NCBI GenBank assembly: GCA_963800235.1
Contig: CAWDAD010000001.1
Span: 992,001-1,056,000, forward strand
DNA from: CAVVNP01 sp963800235
GTDB lineage: Bacteria; Actinomycetota; Acidimicrobiia; Acidimicrobiales; Iamiaceae
DNA: 64,000 nt
Direction: 5' to 3'
The notes under the pieces: model-generated
What the model was told of the DNA's origin: nothing
What the model saw: the letters and a program-made list of their open reading frames with translations, nothing else
The model's database searches: none
Translations under genes and position numbers: made by a program
Shown: piece after piece, positions 9,147-18,700 of the stretch
How positions within the stretch are numbered: position 1 is the first letter of the stretch
How the letters are laid out: each line of letters opens with the position of its first letter

Positions 9147-9743
9147 GTGACCACCGAGCCCGCCCGTCCCCGCATCGAACCGGCACCGGCGACCGGGAAC
9201 CGGCCCGACGTCCAGGAGCTCCTCGACCAGTCGGCCCAGCTCACCGGCGAGGCCGCCAACATCTTCCGGACCCTGGCCCGCAACCCCGGCGTGTTCCACA
9301 AGTGGATGCCCTTCGGCGGCAAGCTCCTGCTCGGCAGCAAGCTGCCCGCCCGCGAGCGCGAGCTGCTGATCCTCGCCACCGCCTGGGAGTGCGGCAGCGA
9401 GTACGAGTGGGGCCAGCACATCCGCATCGGGCGGAGCTCCGGGCTCAGCGACGAGGAGATGCACCGCATCGCCCGGGGGCCCGACGCCGACGGCTGGAGC
9501 GCCGAGGACGAGACGCTGCTGGCGGCGGTGCCCGAGCTCTGCCGGGACCACGTCCTCTCCGCCGCGAGCTGGGACGCCCTGGCCGCCCGGTTCGACGACC
9601 AGCAGATGATCGAGCTGACCCTGATCGTCGGCCACTACGCCATGCTCGCCGGGTTCCTGCGCTCGGTCGGCGTGCAGCCCGACCCCGGCACCGACCGGTT
9701 CCCGAGCGACACCCCTGACCGCGACCCCGAGGACACCCCGTGA
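9147..9743 (+). CDS. Carboxymuconolactone decarboxylase (AhpD-like) family protein
   Basis: 198 aa from GTG 9147. The core is the CMD helix motif RERELLILATAWECGSEYEW followed by GQHIRIG, with the usual Glu, a single Cys and the histidine in YEWGQH. Family members are gamma-carboxymuconolactone decarboxylases or AhpD-type peroxide enzymes. Only one Cys is present, so the CxxC redox pair of AhpD is missing and a lyase or unknown activity is more likely. The stop overlaps the next SDR gene as GTGA, indicating an operon and probably a shared catabolic pathway. Confidence 0.85.
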   Translation: MTTEPARPRIEPAPATGNRPDVQELLDQSAQLTGEAANIFRTLARNPGVFHKWMPFGGKLLLGSKLPARERELLILATAWECGSEYEWGQHIRIGRSSGLSDEEMHRIARGPDADGWSAEDETLLAAVPELCRDHVLSAASWDALAARFDDQQMIELTLIVGHYAMLAGFLRSVGVQPDPGTDRFPSDTPDRDPEDTP

Positions 9744-10504
9744 CCGACCTGCCCACCATCGACCTGACCGGCCGCACCGCCCTCGTCACCGGCGCCTCCC
9801 GGGGCATCGGCCGGGCCGTCGCCGCCGCCTTCGCGGCCGCCGGCGCCAACGTCGTCATCTCGTCGCGCAAGCAGGACGCCCTCGACGCCGCCGCGGCCGA
9901 GATGGACGGCGAGGTGAGCACCTTCGCCGCCAACGCCGGCGACCCCGACGCCGCCGCCGCCTGCGTCGCCCACGCCGTCGAGCGCTTCGGTTCGATCGAC
10001 GTGCTGGTGAACAACGCCGCCACGAACCCCTACTACGGCCCGACCATCGACATCGACGTGCCCCGCTTCGACAAGATCATGCAGGTCAACCTGCGGGGCC
10101 CGCTGCTCTGGACCCAGGCGGCGTGGCGGGCCGGCATGGCCGACCACGGTGGGTCGGTGATCAACGTGGCCTCGATCGGCGGCCTCCAGGGCGGGGCCGG
10201 GATCGGCGCCTACAACGTGTCCAAGGCCGGACTCATCCACCTGACCCGCATCCTCGCCTCGGAGCTGGGCCCGAAGGTCCGGGTGAACGCCATCGCCCCC
10301 GGGCTGGTGAAGACCGACTTCGCCCGGGCGCTCTGGGAGGAGAACGGCGACGCCATCGGTCGCACCATGCCGACCGGCCGGTTGGGCGAGCCCGAGGACC
10401 TGGCCGGGGCCGCCCTCTTCCTCGCCAGCGACCTGTCGTCGTGGGTCACCGGCGAGACCCTGGTCGTCGACGGCGGGGCGCTGGTGGCCTCCGGCCGCCG
10501 CTGA
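9740..10504 (+). CDS. Short-chain dehydrogenase/reductase (SDR), classical type
   Basis: 254 aa, full length. The Rossmann motif is TGASRGIG (about residues 18-25) and NNAA follows. The catalytic Ser lies in VASIGG and the Tyr/Lys pair is in YNVSKAG. The C-terminal VDGG is typical of FabG-like classical SDRs. The GTG start overlaps the upstream CMD gene by 4 nt. The substrate cannot be read from the sequence; a hydroxy- or oxoacyl or alicyclic alcohol is usual for this group. Confidence 0.92.
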   Translation: MTDLPTIDLTGRTALVTGASRGIGRAVAAAFAAAGANVVISSRKQDALDAAAAEMDGEVSTFAANAGDPDAAAACVAHAVERFGSIDVLVNNAATNPYYGPTIDIDVPRFDKIMQVNLRGPLLWTQAAWRAGMADHGGSVINVASIGGLQGGAGIGAYNVSKAGLIHLTRILASELGPKVRVNAIAPGLVKTDFARALWEENGDAIGRTMPTGRLGEPEDLAGAALFLASDLSSWVTGETLVVDGGALVASGRR

Positions 10505-10587
10505 CCCTGGACGGGCTGCGGGCGGTGTCGATCCCGGGGGTGCTCCGCCCGACCGGCGGGTGCAGCCGCCCGAGCCACGATCGCGAG

Positions 10588-12609
10588 GTGCGACCCGACC
10601 GGCGACGCTCCGACCGTCACCGCCTCCGGGACCTGCCGCCCCTGGGGCGCGTGTTCGCGATCGCCGTCGCCGCTGCGCTGCTGCTGGCGCCGGCCGTCGC
10701 GCTGTGGCGCACCCTGCCGACCTGGACGCCGGCCGGCGACAACGCCCTGATCGAGCTGCGGGCCCTCGACAGCGGGACCGTCCGCAACCCCCTGATCGGC
10801 CAGCCCTCGACCTCGAACCTGTACACCAGCGCCACCCACGCTGCCCACCACCCCGGGCCGATCGAGTTCTACCTGGCGGCGATCCCGGTCCGGCTGCTCG
10901 GCGGGCCGGCCGGCCTGCTGCTGGTCAGCACGACGATCATCGGCCTGTCGGTGCTGGTCGCGGTGTGGGCGGTGTTCCGCCAGCTCGGGGCGGGCGCAGG
11001 TCTGGTCGCCGCGCTGGCGGCCGGGCTGCTCATGTTCACGACCGGGTCCGGCTCGCTGGTCGACCCGGTCAGCAGCAACCTGGCCGGCTACCCCTTCCTG
11101 GCCACCGCCGTGCTGTGCTGGTGCCTGCTGTGCGGCGACCGCCGGCTCCTGCCGCTCGCCGCCGTCGTCGCGTCCTTCACCGCCCAGCAGCACCTCGCCG
11201 TGCTGCTCCCGACGGCCGCCCTGGTCGGGCTGGCCACAGCGGGGGTGGTTCGCCGCTACCGGCACGACCGGCCGGGGCGGCGCAGCCAGGACCGGCGGCT
11301 GCTCGGCCTGACCGCCTCACTGCTCGTGGTGCTCTGGGCGCCGGTCGCGTACCAGCAGGTCGCCGGACCCGACGGCAACATCGCCGCCATCGCGTCGTAC
11401 AGCGGTGCGATCCGCGGCAACGCCCTCGGACCGTCGGTCGGGCTCCGCACCCTGGTGCACAGCCTCGCCGTCCCGCCGCTGCTCGGCCGGCTCGACCTGA
11501 CCGGGCTGACGCTGGTCGCGCCGACCACCGCCCTCGACTGGGTGACCGCCGTGCTCGTCGCCGCCGGGCTCGGCGCCTTCGCCTGGCGGATGCGGTGGCG
11601 GAGCCCGCCGGTGGGCGCCCTGGTGGTGACCATCGCCGTGCTGGGCGTGGCCGGCGTCGCCACCGCCGCCAAGGCCCCGGACTCCTACGAGCAGGCCCGC
11701 CTGGTGCTGTTCCACTGGGCGACGGCGCTGTCGTTCCTCGTGGCGGTGGCGGCCGGCCTGGCGGTGGTCGAGGCCGGCCGTCGCGTCCGACTGGCGGAGC
11801 GCGCGCCTCGCCTGGTCCGGATCGTCGCCCCGGCGGTGGTGGCGAGCCTCCTGGTGGCGCTGGTCGCCATCGACCCGGCGCTCGACCGCCCGAGCAGCTC
11901 GCAGGCCGCGGCCGACGCCACCGTGCCCCGCTCCGTGTTCGACGACCTGGCCGACCAGGTGCTGGCCAACCGGAGCCGCACCTCCGGGCCCGTGGTGCTC
12001 CTGCGGGCCGGCGCCGACGACCTGATCGGACAGCCCGACGCGCTCATGTCACGGCTGGCCGAGCGCGGGCTGTCGCTCGTCTACCCGCGCTCCGCCGCCG
12101 GGTTCGTCAGCCCCGACCGCCTGGTCGACCCGTCGACCGTCCGCAGCGGGCTGCTGGTCGTGCTCGACCCCGGCGGTCCCGACCAGCTGCCCGGTCGCCT
12201 GATCGCCGAGGCCGACGCCGCCCCCGGCTTCGACCTCGACGCCCTCGACGAGCTGGTCGAGGAGGCGGAGGCCGCCCGTCACGTCGAGCTCGGACCGGAC
12301 CTCGACGCCGCGCTGCGCCGTCGGTTCGGGGCCGAGGCCGGGCTGGTGGGCCTCGACCTGGCCAGCCGCCTGCTCGCCGACCCCGAGTCGGTGCTCGTCC
12401 AGGAGGAGTGGATGTCGATCCTGGCTGCCGACCCGCCGGTCAGCCCCCACCTCGACCGCAGCCTCCTGGTCCGGATCCGAGACACCTTCCCCGACCGGAT
12501 GCGGGGCGAGGTCAGCCCGACCCGCATCCGGGTCTACGAGCTCGACCGGCAGGAGGCCCGATCGCTCGAGGCGGCCGACCTGGCGCACAGCCGACATCCG
12601 AGCGGCTGA
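10588..12609 (+). CDS. Polytopic membrane protein, GT-C-like glycosyltransferase
   Basis: About 673 aa. The first helix (VFAIAVAAALLLAPAVAL) is followed by an external loop with the acidic motif AGDNALIELRALD, like the catalytic acidic loop of GT-C transferases that use polyprenyl-phosphate sugars. About ten further hydrophobic helices reach residue ~430, then a roughly 230-residue soluble domain. GTG 10588 is preferred because the upstream alternative (GTG 10525) adds an unconserved Arg-rich tail, but the choice is uncertain. No strong ribosome-binding site is visible. A role in cell-wall polysaccharide or lipoglycan synthesis is inference from fold-like features. Confidence 0.65.
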   Translation: MRPDRRRSDRHRLRDLPPLGRVFAIAVAAALLLAPAVALWRTLPTWTPAGDNALIELRALDSGTVRNPLIGQPSTSNLYTSATHAAHHPGPIEFYLAAIPVRLLGGPAGLLLVSTTIIGLSVLVAVWAVFRQLGAGAGLVAALAAGLLMFTTGSGSLVDPVSSNLAGYPFLATAVLCWCLLCGDRRLLPLAAVVASFTAQQHLAVLLPTAALVGLATAGVVRRYRHDRPGRRSQDRRLLGLTASLLVVLWAPVAYQQVAGPDGNIAAIASYSGAIRGNALGPSVGLRTLVHSLAVPPLLGRLDLTGLTLVAPTTALDWVTAVLVAAGLGAFAWRMRWRSPPVGALVVTIAVLGVAGVATAAKAPDSYEQARLVLFHWATALSFLVAVAAGLAVVEAGRRVRLAERAPRLVRIVAPAVVASLLVALVAIDPALDRPSSSQAAADATVPRSVFDDLADQVLANRSRTSGPVVLLRAGADDLIGQPDALMSRLAERGLSLVYPRSAAGFVSPDRLVDPSTVRSGLLVVLDPGGPDQLPGRLIAEADAAPGFDLDALDELVEEAEAARHVELGPDLDAALRRRFGAEAGLVGLDLASRLLADPESVLVQEEWMSILAADPPVSPHLDRSLLVRIRDTFPDRMRGEVSPTRIRVYELDRQEARSLEAADLAHSRHPSG

Positions 12610-12680
12610 CCGGCCACCGGGACCCTCGTCCGAGCCGGGCACGCCGGACGGGCCGGACGACCCGAGGCCGAACCGGGTGG

Positions 12681-13490
12681 CTACCAGAGCTCGGGGTGAC
12701 CGAGGGCGTCGGCGCCGCCGTCGGCGAACACGACCTGGCCGGTGACGACGGCGTTCTCCGGCCCCGCCAGGAAGCAGACCACGGCGGCGATCTGGTCGGG
12801 CTGGGCGAACCCCGACAGCGGCATCGGCACCGCCTCCTCCATGATCGGACGCATCTTCGGGTCCGCGAACAGCGGATCGGTCATCGGGGTGAGGACGATC
12901 CCCGGCGCCACCGCGTTCAGGGCGATGCCGGCCCCCGCCCACTCGGGTGTCGTCGCGTTCCGGCGCACCCAGATGGCGAGCGCCCGCTTGGACGACGGGT
13001 ACACGGCGTAGCCGTTGCCGGCGGCGACGAGCCGCTCGGCGGCGGCGAGGGCGGCCGGCTCGTCGTCGGCCAGGCAGGCCTCGACCACCTCGGGAGCACC
13101 GTCGCGGGCGGCGACCGAGGCGATGGCGACGGCCCGGGAGCGGACGGAGCCCGCCAGCAGCGGCCGCAGTCCGACCAGGGTGGCGACCGCGCCGAAGTGG
13201 TTGACCGACACGGTGCGAGCCTCGAAGGCGGAGATGCCGGCGCAGGCGACGACCCCGTCGAGCACCGGACCGGCGACCTCGTGCACCCGGTCGGCCAGCC
13301 GGGCCCGATCGGACGGGTCGGCCAGATCCGCCTCGACGTCGGCGCCCTGGACGTCGACGCCCACGACCCGGTGCCCGTCCGCCTCGAGCCGGGTCCGGAC
13401 CGCGGCCCCGATGCCCGACGCGCTCCCGGTGACGACGTAGACGCCGGCCGGGACCTCCGGCGACGCGGACGCTCCGGTCGGGTCGGTCAC
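12681..13490 (-). CDS. Short-chain dehydrogenase/reductase, 3-alpha-HSD-like
   Basis: 269 aa from GTG 13490. The cofactor motif is TGSASGIG and the acidic VDVQGADVEADL suggests NAD preference. The catalytic Ser (IASVAA) and Tyr/Lys (YPSSKRA) are present. A helical insert of about 30 residues between Ser and Tyr is characteristic of the 3-alpha-hydroxysteroid/coniferyl-alcohol dehydrogenase subgroup. It is divergent from the phosphatase gene, separated by 36 nt, and convergent with the GT-C gene. Confidence 0.9.
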   Translation of the reverse strand: MTDPTGASASPEVPAGVYVVTGSASGIGAAVRTRLEADGHRVVGVDVQGADVEADLADPSDRARLADRVHEVAGPVLDGVVACAGISAFEARTVSVNHFGAVATLVGLRPLLAGSVRSRAVAIASVAARDGAPEVVEACLADDEPAALAAAERLVAAGNGYAVYPSSKRALAIWVRRNATTPEWAGAGIALNAVAPGIVLTPMTDPLFADPKMRPIMEEAVPMPLSGFAQPDQIAAVVCFLAGPENAVVTGQVVFADGGADALGHPELW

Positions 13491-13526
13491 GGCGGAGTCG
13501 TACCACAGCCGTGCCAAGATCCGCCG

Positions 13527-14048
13527 GTGCCGCCGTCGGTGATCTTCCTCTGCACCGGCAACGCCGCCCGTTCGGTGATCGCGGGGGCGGCGCTGGCAGA
13601 TCGGCTGCCCGACCTGCCGGTGGCCACCGCCGGGACCCTGACCATCGACGGCCAGCCGATGAGCGTCCGGACCCGGGCCGCCTTCGCGGCGGTCGGCCTC
13701 GAGCCGCCCGCCCACCGCAGCCGCCAGGCCTCGCCCGCCGACCTCGACCGGGCCGACCTGGTGGTGGGGCTGGCGCCGGAGCACGTCCGCTGGGTGCGTC
13801 GCGTCCACCCCGTCGCCGCCGCCCGCACGGCGACGCTGCGTCGGCTGGCCCGCGACCTCGCCGGCCCCGCCCGCGGCGCGCTGACCGACCGGGTGGCCGC
13901 CCTCGGCCTGGCCGACGTCGAGCTGGAGGCATGGGAGGAGGTCGTCGACCCCGGGGGCGGGGAGGTCGAGGACTTCGTGGCCTGCGCCAGGGAGGTGGTG
14001 TCGCTGGTGGGAGACCTGGCCGGCGCCCTCGCCTCCCGTGACGCCTGA
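13527..14048 (+). CDS. Low-molecular-weight protein-tyrosine-phosphatase family protein
   Basis: 173 aa from GTG 13527. The P-loop CTGNAARS (C-x5-R-S) follows the beta strand VIFL, and a DPGGGEVEDF segment near the C-terminus holds the general-acid Asp. This is the LMW-PTP/arsenate-reductase fold. Proteins of this type dephosphorylate tyrosine residues in exopolysaccharide control or reduce arsenate. The absence of neighbouring arsenic genes favours a phosphatase role. Confidence 0.85.
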   Translation: MPPSVIFLCTGNAARSVIAGAALADRLPDLPVATAGTLTIDGQPMSVRTRAAFAAVGLEPPAHRSRQASPADLDRADLVVGLAPEHVRWVRRVHPVAAARTATLRRLARDLAGPARGALTDRVAALGLADVELEAWEEVVDPGGGEVEDFVACAREVVSLVGDLAGALASRDA

Positions 14049-14098
14049 CCGCCGCGGAGCCCTCGCACCGGCGCCCGGCGATCCCTAGGGTCGCCGGT

Positions 14099-14800
14099 GT
14101 GGCCGAGGGCGAGGTGCTGGCCGAGGGGCGCGACACCGAGATCGTCGACCTCGGCGGCGGGCGGGTGCTGCGCCGACCCAAGGCGGCCCGCGACCTCTCC
14201 GGCGAGCTCGTCGCCATGGAGGCCGCCGCCGCGGCCGGGTTCCCGACGGTCCGGGTCCACGGACTGCAGGACGGGGGCCTGGTGCTCGACCGCCTGGACG
14301 GCACCGACATGCTCGCCGACCTCGGTCGGCACCCGATCCGCCTCCGTCGCCACGCCCGGCTGCTCGCCGACCTGCACCGGCGGCTGGCCGCCGTCACCGC
14401 GCCGGCCGAGATGGACGAGGTGGTCGGCCCGGACCCGGCGGCGGGGTCGGGCACCTCGCTGCTGCACCTCGACCTGCACCCGGGCAACGTGATGCTCACC
14501 GACCGGGGTCCGATCGTCATCGACTGGACCAACGCCCGTCGCGGTCCCGGGCCGGTCGACGTGGCGAACACCTGGCTGCTGCTCGCCTGCGCCGATGCGC
14601 CCTCGGCCGGGTGGCTCGACCGGACGGTGGTCCGGGGCGGTCGTCGGATCTTCCTCGCCGCCTTCCTGCGCGCCGCCGGCCGGTCGGAGGCGGCGCGTCA
14701 CCTCGACGTCGCGCTGGCCAACCAGCACGAGCGCAACCTCAACCTGTCACCGGCCGAGGCGGCGGCCATGGACGCCGAGGCCCGACGCCACCACCGCTGA
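14099..14800 (+). CDS. Aminoglycoside phosphotransferase (APH)-fold kinase
   Basis: 233 aa, shorter than typical APH enzymes. The catalytic loop is HLDLHPGNVML and the metal-binding motif is VIDWTNA. The N-terminal lobe begins at the GTG start with a compact beta sheet (EIVDLGGGRVLRRP). Such small kinases act on small molecules or sugars, and nothing supports antibiotic resistance specifically. A TAGGGT box lies 7 nt before the GTG, suggesting a leaderless transcript. Confidence 0.85.
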   Translation: MAEGEVLAEGRDTEIVDLGGGRVLRRPKAARDLSGELVAMEAAAAAGFPTVRVHGLQDGGLVLDRLDGTDMLADLGRHPIRLRRHARLLADLHRRLAAVTAPAEMDEVVGPDPAAGSGTSLLHLDLHPGNVMLTDRGPIVIDWTNARRGPGPVDVANTWLLLACADAPSAGWLDRTVVRGGRRIFLAAFLRAAGRSEAARHLDVALANQHERNLNLSPAEAAAMDAEARRHHR

Positions 14801-14859
14801 TCGGCGCGCCGCCGGCTCCGCTCCCCTACCGTGCGGCCCCCGAGACCAGGAGGCCGCCC

Positions 14860-15324
14860 GTGGCTCACGACCGCGACGAGATCGAGGACGCCTTCGCCCG
14901 CTACCGGGCGGCCGCCGACCAGGCCGGGATCGACGGAGACTGGGGTCCGTGGGTCGAGCGCTTCACGCCCGACGTGCGCTACGTCGAGGCCCACTACGGC
15001 GAGTTCCACGGTCGGGACGAGGTGCTGACGTGGATCAGAGGGACGATGCGGGCCTGGCCCTTCACCCACATGCAGCTCTTCCCGTGGGACTGGTACACCG
15101 TCGACGCCGAGCAGGGTTGGGTGGTCGGCCAGATCGAGAACCGCTTCGTCGACCCGGGCGACGGCGGGATCCACCAGGGCGCCAACTGGACCCGGCTCGT
15201 CTACGCCGGCGACGGCCTCTTCGCCTCCGAGGAGGACGTCTACAACCCGGCCCACTTCGCCCCGGTGGTCGAGCGGTGGCTGGCCGCCTGGGCCCGCCAC
15301 CACCCCGACCAGCCGAACGGCTGA
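14860..15324 (+). CDS. SnoaL/NTF2-like domain protein
   Basis: 154 aa single-domain alpha+beta barrel. The start DRDEIEDAFARYRAAAD and the segment WVERFTPDVRYVEAHYG are typical of SnoaL-like proteins, which include small isomerases, hydratases and binding proteins. The GTG start is fixed by an AGGAGG ribosome-binding site 6-7 nt upstream, one of the few perfect ones in the window. The function cannot be inferred further. Confidence 0.85.
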   Translation: MAHDRDEIEDAFARYRAAADQAGIDGDWGPWVERFTPDVRYVEAHYGEFHGRDEVLTWIRGTMRAWPFTHMQLFPWDWYTVDAEQGWVVGQIENRFVDPGDGGIHQGANWTRLVYAGDGLFASEEDVYNPAHFAPVVERWLAAWARHHPDQPNG

Positions 15325-15456
15325 CGCCGAGCGGAGCTCGAACCGGGTCCGCTTCCCGGAGGAGGTGGCGGTGGATGGGCGGGCCCATCGGGGGCATGAT
15401 GCGGACCTGCCGGAGGGGCACCCGGGCCCGGTGGTGCACCCCGGTGCGGAGGGCCG

Positions 15457-16308
15457 ATGCCGAGCGCCGAGCAGATCCGAGACGGTCAGCGAGGGACGTG
15501 GGCCGGGCTGTCCGCCGGGTGGGACAAGTGGGACTCGGTGATCATGGACCAGCTCCGCCCCGTCGGCGAGGCGATGATCGAGCGCCTCCAGCTCGCCGAG
15601 GACCACGAGCACCTCGACCTCGCCGGCGGCACCGGTGAGCCGGGGCTGAGCATCGCCCGGCGGGTGCCGAAGGGGCGGGTGGTCCTGACCGACCTGGTGC
15701 CGGAGATGCTCCGCATCGCCGCCCGACGGTCCCGGGAGGCGGGGCTCACCAACGTCGAGACCCGCGCCTGCAGCGCCGACGACCTGCCCTTCGACGACGC
15801 CGCGTTCGACCGCGCGTCGGTGCGCTTCGGGCTCATGTTCCTGCCCGATCCCGCGGCGGCGGTGCGCGAGGTCGTCCGGGTGCTCCGGCCGGGTGGGCGG
15901 TTGTGCTCTGCGGTGTGGGTGAAGCCCGACCAGAACCCGTGGACCTCGATCGCCCTGGCCGCCATCGCCACCGAGGTGGACGTGCCGGCGCCCGATCCCG
16001 GCGGTCCGGGCATGTTCCGCTTCGCGGCCCCCGGCTCGGTCGGTGCGCTCTACCGGGCCGCCGGGCTCACGGCGGTCGAGGAGTGGGACGTCGACGTGGA
16101 GCTGGTGACCACCTCGCCGGAGCAGTACTGGGAGGTGATGAGCGAGCACGTCTCCCCTGCCGTGACCGCCCTCCGCCGGGTCGACGACGCCGCTCGCCGC
16201 CGGATGCGGGCGGTCGCCGTCGCCGAGGCGCGCCGGTTCGAGCACGACGGCGTCACCCGGGTGCCCGGCGTGGCCCGCTGCATCGTGGGCACCCGCCCGC
16301 CCACCTGA
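15457..16308 (+). CDS. Class I SAM-dependent methyltransferase, UbiE/COQ5-like
   Basis: 283 aa. Motif I is LDLAGGTGEPGL, motif II is VVLTDLVPEML and the post-I region is ADDLPFDDAAFDRASVRFGL, followed by REVVRVLRPGGRL. This is the Methyltransf_11/UbiE arrangement. The substrate is unknown. It ends convergently with uppP. Confidence 0.9.
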   Translation: MPSAEQIRDGQRGTWAGLSAGWDKWDSVIMDQLRPVGEAMIERLQLAEDHEHLDLAGGTGEPGLSIARRVPKGRVVLTDLVPEMLRIAARRSREAGLTNVETRACSADDLPFDDAAFDRASVRFGLMFLPDPAAAVREVVRVLRPGGRLCSAVWVKPDQNPWTSIALAAIATEVDVPAPDPGGPGMFRFAAPGSVGALYRAAGLTAVEEWDVDVELVTTSPEQYWEVMSEHVSPAVTALRRVDDAARRRMRAVAVAEARRFEHDGVTRVPGVARCIVGTRPPT

Positions 16309-16396
16309 GCAGGGCTCGACGCGCCGCGGCCGGTCGCCGCCGTGGACGTCGGGGCCGCTCGTCGGGGTGGGGCGGTGTGCGTGCGCGCCGGCCGGG

Positions 16397-17425
16397 TCAG
16401 ATGACCGACGCCGCCAGGAGCACCACCGTGACGGCGGCGACCGCGAACCGGTACCAGGCGAAGAGCGTCAGGTCGTGGCGCTTCAGGTACGCGATCAGCC
16501 ACCGGATGGCGAGCACGGCCGAGACGAAGGCGAAGGCCACCCCGATGAGGGGATCGACCACGCCGAACTGGTCGACCAGCGTGCCGCCGTCCTTGGCCAG
16601 CTTGTAGAGGGTGGCGGCGGTGAGGGTGGAGAAGCCGAGCAGGAAGCTGAACTCGACCGCCACCGACATCGACAGGCCGACCAGCAGGGCGGCGACGATG
16701 GTGGTGAGCGACCGGCTCGTGCCGGGCCACAGGGCGAAGCACTGCGCCAACCCGATGATGAACGCCTGGCTGTAGGTGATCGACGTCAGCAGGCCGCGCT
16801 CCGCCTGGTGCTCGAGAGCGGCCCGGCTGGGCAGGGCCCCGGCCCGTTCGAGGCCGAGGACCACCAGGCCGCCGACGACCCAGGCGATCACGACCGGCCA
16901 GGGCCCGAACAGCACGTCCTCGATCTTCTTGTCGAGGGCCACCCCGAGCAGCGCCGACGGGATGAAGGCGATGACGAGGGTGATCAGCAGGTGGCGGCCG
17001 TCGGGGTTGCGGCCCCGCAGGCCGTCGATCATCTCGACGAAGCGCCGCCAGAACACGCCGAGCACGGCCAGGATGGCGCCGAACTGGATGGCGACGACGT
17101 AGGTGTTCACCGCGTCGAGCCCGGCGCTGCCCTTCTTGTCGGGGAGGCCGAGGATCCGGGCGGTGACGAGCAGGTGACCGGTCGAGGAGACCGGCAGGTA
17201 CTCGGTGATGCCCTCGACGACGCCGAGGACGGCCGCCTTCCACCAGGTCAGCAGGTGCCCCACGTTCGCCGTGCTCGCCCGGGCCAGCGCCGTCGCATGG
17301 GCCGGCGTGCCGACGGCCACGACCCCGGCCGCAGCGACGGCGGCCAGCAGCGACCAGCGGCGAGGTGGCCGACGATCGCCGACGTGGGGGGTGGTTCCGG
17401 GACGGTCGGGCGTCCGGGGTGGCAC
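16397..17425 (-). CDS. uppP: Undecaprenyl-diphosphatase (BacA family)
   Basis: 342 aa. It recycles undecaprenyl pyrophosphate to the monophosphate carrier used for peptidoglycan and other wall polymers. Signature 1 is EGITEYLPVSSTGH (about residues 71-84), including the catalytic Glu, and signature 2 is PGTSRSLTT. About eight membrane helices are visible. The N-terminus has about 55 extra residues with its own hydrophobic segment (LLAAVAAAGVVAVGTPAHA) compared with the roughly 270-residue norm. GTG 17425 is supported by GAGAGGAC about 8 nt upstream. Confidence 0.95.
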   Translation of the reverse strand: MPPRTPDRPGTTPHVGDRRPPRRWSLLAAVAAAGVVAVGTPAHATALARASTANVGHLLTWWKAAVLGVVEGITEYLPVSSTGHLLVTARILGLPDKKGSAGLDAVNTYVVAIQFGAILAVLGVFWRRFVEMIDGLRGRNPDGRHLLITLVIAFIPSALLGVALDKKIEDVLFGPWPVVIAWVVGGLVVLGLERAGALPSRAALEHQAERGLLTSITYSQAFIIGLAQCFALWPGTSRSLTTIVAALLVGLSMSVAVEFSFLLGFSTLTAATLYKLAKDGGTLVDQFGVVDPLIGVAFAFVSAVLAIRWLIAYLKRHDLTLFAWYRFAVAAVTVVLLAASVI

Positions 17426-17512
17426 GGGCAGGTCCTCTCGGGCGGGACGGAGCCGTCGAACGCTACCGACCGGTTCGACGACGCCCCGAAACCGGAGGAC
17501 GACCGACGTGGG

Positions 17513-18700
17513 TCAACCCGCGGAGAGGACCTCCTCGAGCCAGTCGAAGACGCGCTCGTCCCGGAGCGACTGGGCGACCACCTCGCAGTGCCAGTCGGCC
17601 CCTTCCTCGGCGGTGAAGCGGACGAGCCGCTTCTCGCCGCGCAGGGCGTCGTGGAGCCGCTGGGGCTGGCCGGGCCAGAACTGCTCGCCGTCGGGGTCGG
17701 TGATCAGCACCGGGCAGGTGATCTGCTCGATGGTGGCCGGGTCGAGCCGCATGGCCATCGCCCCCCGGTAGGCCTCGAACGGCGAGGTCGTGCCGTAGGG
17801 CGCGATGCGCCAGGCCAGGTCGCGCGGGGCGCCGACCGCCATCAGGGCGTCGAAGTCGTCCTTGCCCGACTCGTCGTCGAGCAGCTCGGCCATCCCGTCG
17901 GGCAGGGGCGCGAGGAACGACGCCGAGACGTCCACCACCCCGGGGTCGGCCACCAGCGCGGCCAGGCGGTGCTCGAAGGCCGCCGCCCTCGGCGCCCAGT
18001 AGCCCGCCTGGCTGATGCCGTGCAGCACGATGCGATCGGGATCGACGTCGGGACGGGCGACCAGGTGGTCGACGACCGGGGTGATCACCGCCTCCCAGTC
18101 GGGGCGGAAGTACAGGTGCTGGCGGTGGAACGCCGCGCCCTGGCCGGGACCGTCGAAGGTGACCGCGTTCCAGCCCCGGTCGATCGCCGCGGCACCCCCC
18201 TGGGTCCACATGGAGATCACCGGGCCGTCGCTGCCGTTGTTCAGGATCACCGTCGGTCGGGGTTCGTCGCCGGCGCCCGGGGGGCGGAACCAGTAGCCGG
18301 CGAGCGTCGTCCCCTCGTAGGGGATCTCGATCGGCTCGACGCCGGGCCAGCGCTCGACCGCCCGGTCCCAGCAGTCGCGGTGGCGCTCCCAGAGGGTGTC
18401 GAACCGGTCCGGGTCGTCGGTGCCGGGGGCCATCGCCGACGCGAGGTCGAAGTAGAGCGAGGCGCGCAGGTAGGCGGTGCGGGCGCTGACGTCGTGCCCG
18501 GCCGTCGCTGACGCATCGGCTGCGGTCGCCAGCCGTTCGGCGGTGGCCGCCCACTCCCGCACCCAGGCCTCCGCGTCACCCTCGGGGATGCGCTCGATGG
18601 TGGCCAGCACCTCGCCCACGTCGGCCAGGCCCCGGTAGGCGGAACCCAGCGCGATCAGGGTCGAGAAGTCGAAGCCGTCGTCCTCGTAGAAGCGCTGCAC
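17513..18700 (-). CDS. Alpha/beta hydrolase, FrsA/dihydropseudooxynicotine-hydrolase-like
   Basis: 395 aa as read from GTG 18700. A helical N-terminal cap (about 1-115) precedes the hydrolase core. The nucleophile elbow is HGISQAGY, the acid is in ITDPDGEQF and the His is in GADWHCE, so the triad is complete. The layout matches enzymes that hydrolyse C-C or ester bonds with an N-terminal helical lid. The true protein probably begins at 18849, with about 50 more residues (MSDPSDEHRPV... to ...LLPMAVG). That start overlaps the upstream methyltransferase stop as ATGA, but one base appears to be missing near 18703. Confidence 0.85.
   Translation of the reverse strand: MQRFYEDDGFDFSTLIALGSAYRGLADVGEVLATIERIPEGDAEAWVREWAATAERLATAADASATAGHDVSARTAYLRASLYFDLASAMAPGTDDPDRFDTLWERHRDCWDRAVERWPGVEPIEIPYEGTTLAGYWFRPPGAGDEPRPTVILNNGSDGPVISMWTQGGAAAIDRGWNAVTFDGPGQGAAFHRQHLYFRPDWEAVITPVVDHLVARPDVDPDRIVLHGISQAGYWAPRAAAFEHRLAALVADPGVVDVSASFLAPLPDGMAELLDDESGKDDFDALMAVGAPRDLAWRIAPYGTTSPFEAYRGAMAMRLDPATIEQITCPVLITDPDGEQFWPGQPQRLHDALRGEKRLVRFTAEEGADWHCEVVAQSLRDERVFDWLEEVLSAG

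Noticed and set aside
12610..12680. Terminator between convergent genes
   Set aside because: Only a weak 7-bp dyad (TCGTCCG/CGGACGA) with a long loop; not convincing.
14099..14800. Antibiotic resistance aminoglycoside phosphotransferase
   Set aside because: Only the general APH kinase motifs are visible, the protein is short, and the context gives no sign of resistance.
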